Shown here: in pieces, positions 11,655 through 23,345 of the stretch
Numbering within the stretch: the first letter of the stretch is position 1
Layout of the letters: the number at the start of each line of letters is the position of its first letter
Origin: Imbricaverruca yamaguchii
Lineage: Eukaryota > Arthropoda > Thecostraca > Neoverrucidae
Assembly: GCA_034440575.1 (NCBI GenBank)
Contig: JAOTOL010001633.1
Span: forward strand, 186,001 to 250,000
Direction of reading: 5' to 3'
DNA length: 64,000 nucleotides
Notes under the pieces: generated by a model
What the model was told of the DNA's origin: nothing
Databases searched by the model: none
The model's input: the letters and a program-made list of their open reading frames with translations, nothing else
Program-made: the position numbers and the translations under genes

Positions 11655-11810
11655 GTGAAGCGTGGGCATGGCGATCCAAGATAAGGACATCTTACAGCTA
11701 AAAGGTTGTGGGTTCGAGTCTCACCTGCTCTTTGCTTTTCACCCGTGGTCGATTGATGTTAGAGATTGGCGGCTGAATGCGACCAGAACAGTGGTAATAA
11801 CCAATAATCA
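11655..11810 (+). mobile_element. tRNA-derived SINE copy
   Basis: A tRNA-like head with a perfect B box (gttgtgggttcgagtctcac) followed by a body containing gattgatgttagagattggc. The same head-body arrangement, in the opposite orientation, recurs at 42165-42300 and 43285-43415, which is why I call it a SINE family. Confidence 0.5.
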
Positions 11811-12002
11811 ACCATTGCGTATTCAGGGTCCAGTTATCGGTGTGTGCAGTAGTGTATCAGATGCCTTCCATAGCCCGGAGTGAGCGCTCGTGCCAGACAG
11901 TCGGTGGACGCGGGTGGCAGCGCCGGTGCTCATGTGGCGGCGACCCCGCGTTGTTGAGTCAGGTCGAGCCGAGCCGTCTCCCACAGTCCTGTCTTGACGC
12001 AG

Positions 12003-12221
12003 GTGCTGAGCCAGGTGGTGACGTCATCGTACCTGCTGCACGCGCTGACTGCCTCGCACGCGTCGGCACTGCGCGACTGCCGGCCCGCCGTCAACGCCGC
12101 CCTGGCGGCGGCCGCGCGAATCTCGCAAGACCAGCTGACCGGTGACGACGCGCCACTCGAGCACTTGAGCGCCGCCAAGCGGATACTGGAAACACTAGCG
12201 GTGCGCTGCTCGGCCGCATAG
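12003..12221 (+). CDS. Last visible exon of unidentified helical protein (exon VI)
   Basis: The acceptor gtcttgacgcag enters in phase 0 and reads VLSQVVTSSYLLHALTASH..., then ...PAVNAALAAAARISQDQL and a final helix ...AAKRILETLAV, reaching TAG at 12219-12221. Alternatively gcg/gtgcgc at 12200/12201 could be a donor, in keeping with the gtgcgt donors of exons I and IV, and the gene could continue; no further exon is evident downstream. Exons I to VI concatenate to 343 codons including the stop. Confidence 0.55.
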   Translation: MLSQVVTSSYLLHALTASHASALRDCRPAVNAALAAAARISQDQLTGDDAPLEHLSAAKRILETLAVRCSAA

Positions 12222-14104
12222 CGGCGCTGATACGACGCACGTGGTTCGGAGGTGCATGTGATAGTCCTCCTACTCGGCACATCTTACGGCCACTCGTGTG
12301 GCGGAGGGCTGGATTGTGGCACGAAGGTAGCACACCATCATCACCATCATTAAAATAGTTATACTCGTGGAATGGAAGGCTTCACCGATGTGTGCCTAGT
12401 TGGTAGTGTAATACATGGCGCGTTTATCCGACAGCCATGAGGTCTCGAGTTCAAATATCGCTGACCGCTTGACATTTTGACCTCATTCGATGTGAGCGAG
12501 TGGTGAAGCCATTCGGAGTACGCAGCCAGATGGGCTGAAGTAATGACGTCCGTTCTACATCGATGCGGGTGATATTCTCTAATTATGGTGAGTTAATCAG
12601 TGGTTAGCAATGGTTGGATTACAGGTGTATAAATCTATGGTGACATTCTGCGCCGTTGATGCCATCATATCGAAAACTGTCCGTATTTCCGATTCGTAAT
12701 AGGCATGACTCAGTTAACTAATAAGCATGACGACACTGTCACTCGAGATAGAGCCTAAGTTTGCCATCTGATATTTACTTAGCTTCCGTGATTCATAGTG
12801 GTTCTGCAAAGGCTGACACCTAGGATGTCGTAAGCGGTGGTGCGACCACCACCCGTGGTCCATGGTCGTCCCCGTCATGTTTGCCATCTGCCATAAGTGT
12901 TCACACGTGCAGGCGGTTTTTTACGGAAGACTCCGGAGTAGCGCTCTTGTGCAGCATTCGACGCGTGAGTGTTATCGTGGGGAGCCACGTGTGAGCATGT
13001 GCAGTCGTGCGATTGGGAGTGAGTGTGGCCGGGGCTGTACTCGCACGGTCTGCCGTCAGTGTCCGGTCCGGGCGGGACCACAGCCACGGCTGGTGATGGC
13101 TGCCGGGTCCTCGGTGCCGCCAATACAGCGCTACAGTCGAGTCGTGCTGTCCTCTGCCTCTCCAGGGTGCCCGTGCAAAACTCCCCGACGCCTCAGGGGA
13201 GTTCGCGGGGTTTGATTTCGCATAATATTGGGTTTGGTTGTGGGAACTGGTCTTCATTTTGGATAATCGTAGCGTGGTGCGTTTCGACCTGCATCTTAAC
13301 ACGGACTGAAGCTGATGCCATGTGTATGCCATGTGTGCTGCTCCCCGGTGATCAGTTTGGGTGTCGTTTTGTGCACTTTTGAGACGGCGAGGATTAACAC
13401 GGTACCATGTGGGCCTGTCTCCCAATACTTGGGAATGTCCAGGGTAATGCGTACTGCTTTCCCTAATATTCCTCCATCCTTCCTTCACCTGCGCTCCTGG
13501 TAAGTCTCCACGTCCCAGTAGGAAATACCTCCCACGGTGAGGTCCAGTATTCACACTACTGATATTCCCGTTGGTGTTGTCTATCAAGGTCTGAAACTTA
13601 CTTTGCGGTGAGGGCTCTCCAACTTGTATGCGGAACTTGTAGCACGGCGTATGCAGAGGCACCCAGTCTAACGCATCACATCAGGAGTACCCCACCCAAG
13701 GGGTCGCCACCGGTGGGGTCCCAGGGGTCCGAATCCCACATGGTATTTTTGTGGTGCAAACCGAAAACCTGGATAGCTGGGGAATTTAGTATGATGGCGT
13801 ACACCAAACCTGTTTCAGAAGTTGATGCACAAGTCGGTCGTGCATTGCGCCGGTAGCTCCAGCCTACTGCTCACTGGCTTGGGCCCGTCAACACACACGC
13901 AACGAAGGCGCATTGATTAAATTATGTTTTTTCCGTGAGAGTAGTCACCAATAAGCGCCGAAAGGATCGCGTGTCCACTGCCAGAAAGCAACTTGAATGG
14001 CTTGATTTCAACTTGCTGATATAACTTGTGTACTGCGCAGCGAACATCGCAGGGTGTATCTAGTCTAGCTGCAAGCACAATGACTCCTAGAGGCGGCGAA
14101 GGAC
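12222..14104. other. Intergenic, no gene seen
   Basis: A third tRNA-like segment with an ill-defined B box (ggtctcgagttcaaatatcg, about 12395-12475) is the only recognisable feature. The open frames at 12862-13856 have no coherent protein character and overlap on both strands. Confidence 0.45.
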
Positions 14105-14345
14105 GCCTTCCCCGAGCGTGCCATGAGTACCTGGACCAATCCCGTCAACAGTTCGCATCTTCCCTGAGCGTGCCATGAGTACCTGGAGCAATCTCGTCAA
14201 CAGTTAGCATCTTCCCTGAGCGTGCAATGTGTACCTGGAGCAATCCCGTCAACAGTTCGCATCTTCCCTGAGCGCGCCATGAGTACCTGGAATAATATCG
14301 GCAACGGTTGGCCCCTTCCCTGAGCGTGTCACACGTACCTGGAGC
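14105..14345. repeat. ~56-bp tandem repeat, about 4 copies
   Basis: A unit containing cttccctgagcgtgccatga followed by gtacctggagcaatc and cgtcaacagtt, slightly diverged between copies. The minus-strand frames at 14145-14485 come from it. Confidence 0.85.
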
Positions 14346-15340
14346 AATTTTGGCGACGTTCGACACTTGGCGGACTCTACCACGAATTTCAGGAAACACG
14401 TCGGAGCACCTCGTATGTCACGGTTGTGCGTCTCTAGCCATTTTGAGTATGTTTTTAATGTTATATCTTGTGTTATGTGGGGCATATTTTCCGTTTTTCA
14501 GTGTTCTTTATATTGTACTTTTGTAGTAGGTCTATGCTTTTTTATTTTGTGTCATCTTTCATATGTATTTTATGGTTGCATGCCTACAAATGCATTCCAA
14601 TAAGCCATTTTATGCCCAACTTTTGCTAATTTAATCTCACGGCCGTTCGTCTAGAAGTTCTGACAGATTCCGGACATTTCCACTTTACGCACTATCACCT
14701 CCATTGATGTCGGCGTTCCCATCTAATCACTTATCGGACAGGTATGCACATTGGTGTCGCAGTAGTTGTTGGTGTCGCATCATGCCAGTTGTTTTGTCAC
14801 GACACGACTGTACGAAGCTACTTAGTCGGTAGTTTGTAGGCTGGCTCATACGTGGCAGCACCATCGCACCTCAGTGGATGTAGTGGGTCGTGCCTCAGTA
14901 GACTGTAAAATCGGACTGAGTTTGTGGAGTCCCGACGGTCAAATGTTCATTTAGAGTACATATTTTGAGATGAGGATTCGCGAGAGACGAAAAGAAGGTG
15001 GTACTTGGCTGTGAGCGTAGGTGGCAGGTATTGGGAATCCGCAGTTACGGTGACAACTTATTGTGAAGGGCGGATCCAAGGTGGAGCAACGGCGCTCTGC
15101 CCACTTCCATAATACCGACATCAAGAATTCTTCATCAAGACATCAAGAATTCTTGATGAACGCCTGCACTAAAACAGCACTTTCTCGAAATCTAAGATCA
15201 ATTTATCAGATGAATTTGTTTTGAGCAAAACCGACGACAAGACCATGACGCCAGTGACCCAGCAAGGTCTGATTTCGCCACCGCATGAGACATTGCGCCA
15301 CCTCTGATCCCAACTAGAGTCGCGAGTTGCATAGCATTTG
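14346..15340. other. Unassigned; short perfect palindrome
   Basis: No gene. catcaagaattcttgatg near 15139-15156 is a perfect 18-bp palindrome, preceded by a partial copy (tcaagaattcttcatcaag). Confidence 0.4.
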
Positions 15341-15344
15341 ATAA

Positions 15345-17300
15345 GATGCAAAAGAGTAAATGCAACTGAATCAGTACAAAGTCAACTCGGACCTAGATGT
15401 AAAGCTATTTCACCCCTATTACATGATAGGTACATTTCATATACACTGATGCAGTCAATTTTGACCACCAGTGGCCTAGTAAGTTTGATCTCACCACTAA
15501 ATGACAATGCTTCACCTCTGGCCGCATCCAAAGTCGCAGGTTGCACAGCCTTTGATAGGACATGCAAAAGAGTGAACGAAACTAAACCAATGCAGAATCA
15601 ACTTTGACCTTGATGTAAAGCTATTTCCCCTCACCGTTACATGATAAGTGCATTGTGTCGTGGTTGATGCGGAGCAGACTCGCAGATGTCATCACTTACT
15701 ATATTGTACAGGACATAACGGGCTCCGACCGGTACAGATTCAACTTCGGCATTTGGCAGTCGAACAATTTTCCTTACCATTACATGATAACTTACACATT
15801 TGCTCTCGACTCACCTTCGCTCCCAGTCCAACTCGCAGGTAGCATAACCCTTATTGTGTCGTGCAAAAGCTCGCCTGTTCCCGACCGATACACACCCAAC
15901 TTTGACCTCGGAAAGTCAAACGAAATTGTCCATACCATTGCATAATGATTCGCGTCACCTTTGCTCGCAACCAAACTCCCAGATCTCGGAACCCTTAATA
16001 GCACGCAAGAAAAAACCTTAGACAAAATAAGTATTCGTCCGCTTTGACCTCCAGCGGTCAAGCAAGTTTGACCTCACCATTATATGAAATGTCGTGTGGC
16101 CTTTGATCTCAATCAAGCTCACCTTGATATGTCGTACAAAAATGCACTTGACCCAAACCTTCTTATGTTTGACTTATGTTTGACCTCGAGACGACAAACA
16201 AATTGCGTGTTACCATTACATGATACATTCCGTCACCTTTGATCAGCAGCAAACTTAGGTAACATAGCACTTCATAACACATGGAGAAAAAAATAAATGT
16301 GACCAAACCGACGCATCTTCAACTTTGACGTTCAGAGGTCAAACAGTTTTATCTCAACATTTCATGTAGCATTGCGGCACCCTCGATCTGTTCAATTAAC
16401 TATTTTGTTTGTCTTACCATGGACTGACCTCCAGAGGTCCAAGCTGAGTGTATGCCTATCGGGGTAAGCAAATTGTATGATGTATGAAGGCTCGCGATAC
16501 CTGCGAGTTTGGTTGGGATCAAAGATGGCTTAATGAGGCATGTAATGGCGAGATAAAAGTTGACGCTATGTTGATTAAGTTGCATTGACTTACATGTTTG
16601 ATCGAGGCCTATGAAGCCTGCGAGCTTCCTCCGAATCAAAAGTGACTCAATGTAGCATGTGGTGTTGACATCAAACTTGCCTATCCGCTGGAGGCCAAAG
16701 TTGACGCACTGATTTCGTAGGATTTAGTTTTTGTCCGACTTCTCAAGGACTATGACACCTGTGGGTTTGCTGTAGATCAAAGGTCCATGTGTGGCGTGTA
16801 ATGGTAGCCTCAGTTTTGACCTCACGAGGTCAAAGTTAAATCTGTGCCTGCAGAGGCTAATTTAGTTGTGTTGTACGGTATATGAAGGGCTATGGCACCT
16901 GCGAATTGTGTTAAGCGAAAAGTTGCCTAATGTATCAGTAACGGGGGTGATCAAAATTGTTTGACCTCTCGAGGTCGATGCTAACTATGTACCGGCTTGG
17001 TTTCATGGTCTCTTCTGTACGTATTATCGAGGGCTTTGATACCTGTGAGTTTGTTTTAAATCAAAGATGACGCAATTTATGTATCATGTATCAAGATAGT
17101 CAAATTTATTTATTATATCGAGGCCAAAGTTAACTATGTATTCATTTGGTTGTATTGCCCATTTTATGTCTTATCAAGGGCTATAATATGTGCAAGTTTG
17201 CGTGAGATCATATGTGATGTGATGTATCAGTAAGGGTGAGGTCGAAGTTGTTAAACTTTTGGAAATTAATGTTGACTGCGGTTAAGTCGAATTAGGTTAT
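15345..17300. repeat. Diverged satellite in two head-to-head halves
   Basis: From 15345 to about 16420 diverged units of about 150-250 bp repeat the order tttgacctc...gaggtcaaa, accattacatgata, caccttt.gatc, ctcgcaggt, gcaaaa. From about 16420 to 17300 the same words appear reverse-complemented (acctgcgagttt, atcaaagatg, catgtaatgg, gaggtcaaagttgac). The flip lies near gactgacctccagaggtcc at about 16424. No coding potential. Confidence 0.7.
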
Positions 17301-18730
17301 TGGTGCGTCTAATGAACGCTCAAAACTGCGGGTTGTGTTGCATCAGCTGCAACATGCAGTTGGCCTTACCTCTTGCAGCCACCTTTTTTACTAGGTAGGT
17401 GACCTGGGAACATTACCGTAATGTGCTTTATCATCTGATTCCGATTTAAGAGAATAGGTGGTGGTGCGATTCTGGTTCTGAATCTCAATCTGAATTTGAC
17501 GCCATCTTGACGGACATGCATCACTGTTGAACACGACAGGGATGGCTGCGCCCATCGTTTGTGTTCAACGCGAAATTCTAGCGACACCCCTGCCCCGGTT
17601 TCCATTTACTATGCTTGCACCGTTTTGCCCATTTCTACAATATCATCGGTTCTTTTTCGGTCATAGCATAAGAATATCAATGAAGGGAAAATAGTGCATA
17701 GAATGGTGCTTAAATTGTCGATGTTATACCACACCTGACAACGTACCTTCTTCAAAAAAAAATTGTACAGGAGTGAAATACCCGCAAAATACTCGAAGGT
17801 CACTGATACTACAAAAGAAGGTATTCACCGCACACATAGCCAAGCAAAAGACAGTCATCGAATTAAACAGCAGAAGTCCAACTTTGTCTGCCAGCAAATG
17901 CAAGCGGTCTAGTAGTGGCGCGGAACCGGAGACTCCGGAAATACTTCAACATGTGGGTCCGAAAATGTGTTAGTCAAACAGCTGCTGAAATAATTTGATC
18001 TGTCCATATCACTGTGGTATGTTGTCTTCATATGCCAGTGGAGGTGCAGAATGAGATGTAGGTTTTTAACATTTGAAAAGTTATGAGAGACGCTTTGGAT
18101 TGGTGGCAATATTTCTGACCGGGCCGCGAAGAAATTGATGCTATTGGGAATTTTGAAGTGATTTATATACAGCTCTAGCTCAAGAAACATTTAGGATATT
18201 GTCGGTAGTCTTTTTGCATTTTTTGTATTGAGCGCATTTTGCTTTCAATAGGAACGACCGTTGTACATGCTGAACTGCTCGATCAAAAGACAGTGGAAAT
18301 ATATTGCGCGATGGGCACACACCTAATCAGATTCCTGCGTTAATCCATTTATACAGTTGCCGGTGGCTGTTGACGCCAAGTTAAAAGGACGTTCCGTGAA
18401 AAGCGGCATTGTGTGGCTCGCAAGCGTGGGAACTCAGCGGCACGGCAGCTGAAGGATTTAGCCCGCGATACCTCGACAGAGGTGCGGGCGGGTGCAGTAC
18501 AACGAATGATGGAAAGCAACAAGATGATCAGATGCTAAAGGACCTTCACGCACTCGGTCGCAACGAACACCCGTACAATATCGAGTCTGGAGCGACAGGG
18601 CCACGCTTTGGTGAGATAATAGGCTGTGTTAATCAATGGTTGTAAATGCAATGCAAAAACTGGGATGCCCTAACGAATCTGACCATCACCGGGTCTCCTA
18701 CAGCATAGCTTTAGGAGATTGCGCACGCTC
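17301..18730. other. Unassigned, no gene seen
   Basis: Mixed-composition sequence. The frame at 18409-18645 has no recognisable domain. No RNA gene or transposon end was found. Confidence 0.4.
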
Positions 18731-18734
18731 ATTT

Positions 18735-19385
18735 CCTGACATACGCAAATACATGGCGATTGTACTAAGCGCAAATGTACGCGGCAGCAAAAGTACGAAA
18801 GCGCAAAGGTACGTATGCTCAGATGGGTCGATGCACAAGGGTACATAAGCATAAATGTATGCATATGCATGTATATGCAAGCGCATTTCCGCATACGTAT
18901 TTTTACGTTCACGTATATTTGCGAATGCGTAAATGAGTACAATTGTCATACGTGCATCTGCGGTTACGTTGCCGCAAGTACATCTGTGCTTGCGTACATC
19001 TGCCACACGTGTTATACTACATTTGTCCGTACGAGCAAATGTATAATCGTGCATTTCCGTCGACGCACAATTGTACTTACCTTCTTTACCAATTACTTGC
19101 ATTAACACTTGGTGGATTTTCTATACTTACCTTTCCGTTTACGTACATTTGCATTGGCTATATTCGCTCTTGCTTACTTTTCCATCAACGTACGTCTGCG
19201 CATACGTACATTTATCCTTACATACATTAGGTACATTTGCGCTTAGGTATGCTCGCACATACGTACATTTGCCATTCGTACAATTACAAAAGTACGTATG
19301 GTACATTTGCCATACGTACTTCTGCGTGAGCGTATATTTCCTTACGTGCATCTTCAAGACATACATTTGTCCCAGAATCACATTC
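18735..19385. repeat. Degenerate CGTACATTTGCG satellite with internal orientation switch
   Basis: Units near 20-24 bp. On the left the words are gcgcaaatgtacg and gcgcaaaggtacgt; from about 18890 on they become gtacatttgc, catacgtacatttgcc and tacgtacatttgc. A self-complementary stretch (tgcatatgcatgtatatgca) lies near the switch at about 18860. Frames on both strands here are artefacts. Confidence 0.75.
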
Positions 19386-20221
19386 AGCGTATAATCTCTG
19401 GAATAATTTCAACAAGGCCGATAAGTTGTGCTTCCAACCCGTGTTGACCCTCCCCGTCCGAATAGGCTGGATGTAAAATTTTCCGCGAGCCCTGAAAGAA
19501 AAGCAGCGCCGCGCCACCGTTTAGCACGACTGGTGCGGGACATACCGCGTTAGGTAGTTATTTGAGCTTGAGGTCGCGTCGATAACTATGGCCATATTGC
19601 GTCCAGGTATATTCCGTGTAGAACTCTGGATAATTCAGGTATGTCTGGTCACAGACCTATTGCGACATTTGTATAGGTTGCCGATCACACTTAATTATAC
19701 TCTCACATCCCTGCCCGTGATTTGACCCATCTCGCGACATACAACACGCCGGTTTTGCCGCAGCGCTGCTTCTCATTTGTGGGCGAAGTGGCAAGCCATC
19801 GCCATCGGATGGCAAGCTGGCAACACGCGCTCGGTAGGAAAGCGTGAAGACCGGTCGTCCACCCTGACGAGGAAAGGACACTGCAGGGGAGCGCTCAAAT
19901 CGTTCGGTGCTTGCTGGGTGTAAGATAGAACTATACACAGTATGTACTTTTTAATCGATTCCACATAATGCTTTTGAAGTTTAAAATTGTTTAAATTGTT
20001 TAAACTTATTGTTTCGGGCACAACCCTTTACCACGCACAAACAAGGAAACCCGTGTGGACCAAGGGAATGCATGTGTTTTGAATGTATGTGAATTTATGT
20101 GACCAGGGTTTCTACCCAAAAGGGTTCATGCATGCGTAATTTCAAAATCTTAATCACCGTAAGGAGTGTCAGTTAAAGCATGCATACTGGGCATATAAAA
20201 TAGTACGCCAGTTGACCTCAC
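19386..20221. other. Unassigned, no gene seen
   Basis: No convincing exon or repeat. It lies beyond the 3' end of SUOX on the minus strand. Confidence 0.4.
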
Positions 20222-20381
20222 CGACACAGAAAAGCACACTGTCGCTGAGCGGAACAGTATATTGATCAGATGTCTTCATAATCACCAGCCCAGAGATACC
20301 AACACCAAAACAGAGCCAGTCAGTGGAGGCGAGGTACTCGCCGTCAGGACGGAACCACAGTTCGCGGGAGTCGCCTCCAAC
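20222..20381 (-). CDS. Possible isolated exon of an unknown gene
   Basis: On the minus strand, acceptor ttgttgttccag and donor gtcg/gtgaggtc bracket an open block reading VGGDSRELWFRPDGEYLAST... and ...SGLVIMKTSDQYTVPLSD. The Trp/Phe-rich, beta-strand-like pattern resembles a propeller-type repeat (for example WD40), but I cannot assign a family. No matching neighbour exon was found. It could be an exon of a gene downstream of SUOX, a pseudo-exon, or chance. Confidence 0.3.
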
Positions 20382-21072
20382 CTGGAACAACAAACCACCA
20401 GTGCGCATCCGTGGCCAACAACGGTGGGCACACAGAAACTCCTTAACGCCAACAGTCTCACGACACGGGCAGCGCGAATTGTTCGCCAAAGGACACCCAC
20501 ACACCGCCAGCCCCGTAATTAGATACCCGATATCACCAAATGTTAGTCAGGTGGTGTAACGTCACAGCGACGGAACAGTAGCCGCCACACACCTTGAGAC
20601 CGCCACAGCAGGTGCAGCACCGCTCTGATCGCAAAGCGCTGCCTCCGCACAACTGATGAAGGTGCCTTTCACACTAATTTGGCACCTCGCCGTTCAATAT
20701 TCCACGACACTTGATGTCCCGACCACCTCTACTCTAATTGAGCACTGCTGACATACTACATTGGTCCGACTAACGCTTCACCTCAGAACACCAACGCTGC
20801 CGATGTCCCACATCCTACACCAGCACTTATACTGTTAACATACCGCATTAACACTATGAGCGCTTTTCGGCGCATGGATTGACATTAGCACATGCACACA
20901 TTACAGATCCACACACCAGCAGGCGGGCGGCCAGCTCCGACCTGCCCCGGTGGATCCGATAATAGGCTGACATTGCCGTGCCACCCCAACGCCACCTCGG
21001 TTGGACGCGGCGACATCTCAGCGCGGCCTGAGCCGCACGCTGGTGCGGTCGCGCGACGCCGCTGAGCCGCCG
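20382..21072. other. SUOX 3' flank, no gene seen
   Basis: Should hold the SUOX 3' untranslated region on the minus strand. No clear AATAAA on that strand was found close to the stop codon, so the transcript end is unknown. Confidence 0.35.
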
Positions 21073-21377
21073 CTAGCGTCGCTTCAGCTGCACGTTGACG
21101 CGGTGGTAGGCGTTGCTGAGCACGCCGCGCAGGTTCCAGATGTTGGCCACGTTCTCCGGCTGCGTGTTGCAGCTGGCGTCGGTGGCCTTGACCCAGATCT
21201 GGGCGGTGTTGGCGCCGGCCTTCACCGGCACGTGCGCCGACCACAGGCACCACGACCAGCAGCGGCCGGCCGGCACCGCCTCGCCGGCGTCCAGATGCGC
21301 CTCGTGCCAGGTGGTGCCGCCGTCGGTCGTCACGTCCACCCGCACCACGCGCTGTCCGCCGCCGCTCCACGCGTACC
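21073..21377 (-). CDS. SUOX: SUOX coding exon 8 (last): sulfite oxidase dimerisation domain
   Basis: Final coding exon of sulfite oxidase, residues ~457-557 and TAG stop. It starts with the family hallmark GYAWSGGG followed by VVRVDV and DGGTTW, then an Ala/Trp-rich segment and the conserved ending IWNLRGVLSNAYHRV. This is the C-terminal Mo-oxidoreductase dimerisation domain (immunoglobulin-like fold) of the mitochondrial intermembrane-space enzyme that oxidises sulfite to sulfate and passes electrons to cytochrome c. The acceptor ctgaccgccag is the last of about 14 copies; the first 50 coding bases are part of the 82-bp repeat unit. Confidence 0.95.
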
Positions 21378-22490
21378 CTGGCGGTCAGTGCAGGTCACAC
21401 AGAGGTCACCGTCACGTCCACCCGCACCACGCGCTGTCCGCCGCCGCTCCACGCGTACCCTGGCGGTCAGTCCAGGTCACACAGAGGTCACCGTCACGTC
21501 CACCCGCACCACGCGCTGTCCGCCGCCGCTCCACGCGTACCCTGGCGGTCAGTCCAGGTCACACAGAGGTCACCGTCACGTCCACCCGCACCACGCGCTG
21601 TCCGCCGCCGCTCCACGCGTATCCTGGCGGCCAGTACAGGTCACACAGAGGTCACCGTCACGTCCACCCGCACCACGCGCTGTCCGCCGCCGCTCCACGC
21701 GTACCCTGGCGGTCAGTACAGGTCACACAGAGGTCACCGTCACGTCCACCCGCACCACGCGCTGTCCGCCGCCGCTCCACGCGTACCCTGGCGGTCAGTA
21801 CAGGTCACACAGAGGTCACCGTCACGTCCACCCGCACCACGCGCTGTCCGCCGCCGCTCCACGCGTACCCTGGCGGTCAGTACAGGTCACACAGAGGTCA
21901 CCGCCACGTCCACCCGCACCACGCGCTGTCCGCCGCCGCTCCACGCGTACCCTGGCGGTCAGTACAGGTCACACAGAGGTCACCGCCACGTCCACCCGCA
22001 CCACGCGCTGTCCACCGCCGCTCCACGCGTACCCTGGCGGTCAGTACAGGTCACACAGAGGTCACCGCCACGTCCGCCCGCACCACGCGCTGTCCGCCGC
22101 CGCTCCACGCGTACCCTGGCGGTCAGTGCAGGTCACACAGAGGTCACCGCCACGTCCACCCCCACCGTCCGCCGCCGCTCCACGCGCACCCTGGCGGCCA
22201 GTACAGGTCACACAGAGGTCACCGCCACGTCCGCCCGCACCACGCGCTGTCCGCCGCCGCTCCACGCGTACCCTGGCGGTCAGTACAGGTCACACAGAGG
22301 TCACCGTCACGTCCACCCGCACCACGCGCTGTCCGCCGCCGCTCCACGCGTACCCTGGCGGTCAGTACAGGTCACACAGAGGTCACCGTCACGTCCGCCC
22401 GCACCACGCGCTGTCCGCCGCCGCTCCACGCGTACCCTGGCGGCCAGTGCAGGTCACACAGAGGTCACCGTCACGTCCGCCCGCATCTGC
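21378..22490 (-). repeat. 82-bp minisatellite (~14 copies) built from intron end plus SUOX exon start
   Basis: In SUOX sense each 82-bp unit contains ctgaccgccag (acceptor), 50 bases identical or nearly identical to the start of the exon at 21377 (GYAWSGGG...RVDVT) and then gtgacctctgtgtgacctg. Translation through a unit in the exon frame reaches a TGA inside gtgtga. One copy (about 22150-22185) is internally deleted. The plus-strand ORFs of 462 and 574 codons across this block are repeat artefacts. Confidence 0.95.
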
Positions 22491-22544
22491 TGTCCACGTA
22501 AGATTAACTTTATGTCATCTTCATGAACTTCATCAAAGGGCTGC

Positions 22545-22805
22545 CACACCCCAGACAATCCCTGGTACTGCCACATCCCAGACAACTCCTGCCCTGTCCC
22601 ACTCCAGACAACCCCTGCCACACCCCAGACGACCCCTGCTCGGCCGCAGCCCAGACAACCCCTGCTACTGCCACACCCCAGACAACCCCTGCTACTGCCA
22701 CACCCTAGACAACCCCTACTACTAACACATCCCAGACAACCCCTGCCCTGTCCCACCCCAAAGAACCCCTGCCACACCCCAGACGACCCCTGCTCGGCCG
22801 CAGCC
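22545..22805. repeat. ~28-bp C-rich minisatellite in SUOX intron
   Basis: Repeats of cagacaacccctgctactg and ccacaccccagac, with a longer piece (cagacgacccctgctcggc) occurring twice. It lies in the last SUOX intron close to the donor of exon 7 but does not include it. Confidence 0.85.
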
Positions 22806-22838
22806 CAGACAAGGCCTGCCGGGCCGGCCGCGGCTCAC

Positions 22839-23039
22839 CTTTGACGGTGACGGCGCCGTCGATGACCTTGGCCGTGTCGCCGTTGGCCGGCCAGCAGATG
22901 GCCGAGTTGACGGGCAGCTCCTGGATGGACGGCGACCGACTGAAGTCTACCGTGTCCCAGTCCACCGACGGGTTGAAGCCCTTGTAGTCGCTGCGCTGCC
23001 AGTGCGACGTCGACTCCTCCTCCGAGATCGTGATGCGGC
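22839..23039 (-). CDS. SUOX: SUOX coding exon 7
   Basis: Residues ~390-457. It opens [15 protein letters not shown] and contains [14 protein letters not shown] and [14 protein letters not shown], the stretch linking the molybdopterin domain to the dimerisation domain in animal sulfite oxidases. Acceptor gtgttccgcag, donor aaag/gtgagcc; phase 1 on both sides, matching neighbouring exons exactly (KWL-G, VTVK-G). Confidence 0.95.
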
Positions 23040-23044
23040 CTGCG

Positions 23045-23345
23045 GAACACACCGGTACAGGTCGCCGTCAGACACACACAGGTACAAGTCACTATCAAGA
23101 CATACACAGATACAGGTCGGACACATGCAGGTACATGTTATCGGTACAGGTCACTGCCTGACACACACAGGTACAGATCAGACACATGCATGCACAGGAC
23201 AGACACATGCTGGTACATATCAGTCACATGCAGGTACATATTACTGGTACAGGTCATTGCCAGACACACACGGGTGCAGGTCAGACACATGCACGTACAT
23301 GTTGCCGGTACCTATAACTGCAAGACCCATGTAGGTACAGGATAG
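23045..23345. repeat. ~19/38-bp intronic minisatellite
   Basis: Repeats of acacacaggtacaggtc and gacacatgcaggtacat next to the acceptor of SUOX exon 7; the array stops a few bases before the acceptor tract. Confidence 0.8.

Larger units (their letters stand above)
11115..12002. other. Intron with two tRNA-like SINE heads
   Basis: Intron between exons V and VI, ending at acceptor gtcttgacgcag. It contains the two tRNA-like segments listed separately and otherwise AT-rich sequence with no exon. Confidence 0.5.

Noticed and set aside
12862..13856. Overlapping ORFs as a gene
   Set aside because: No coherent codon bias, domain or splice structure, and ORFs occur on both strands.
21001..22725. 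Plus-strand ORFs of 462 and 574 codons rich in Arg/Pro/His
   Set aside because: Antisense shadow of SUOX exon 8 and its 82-bp repeat.
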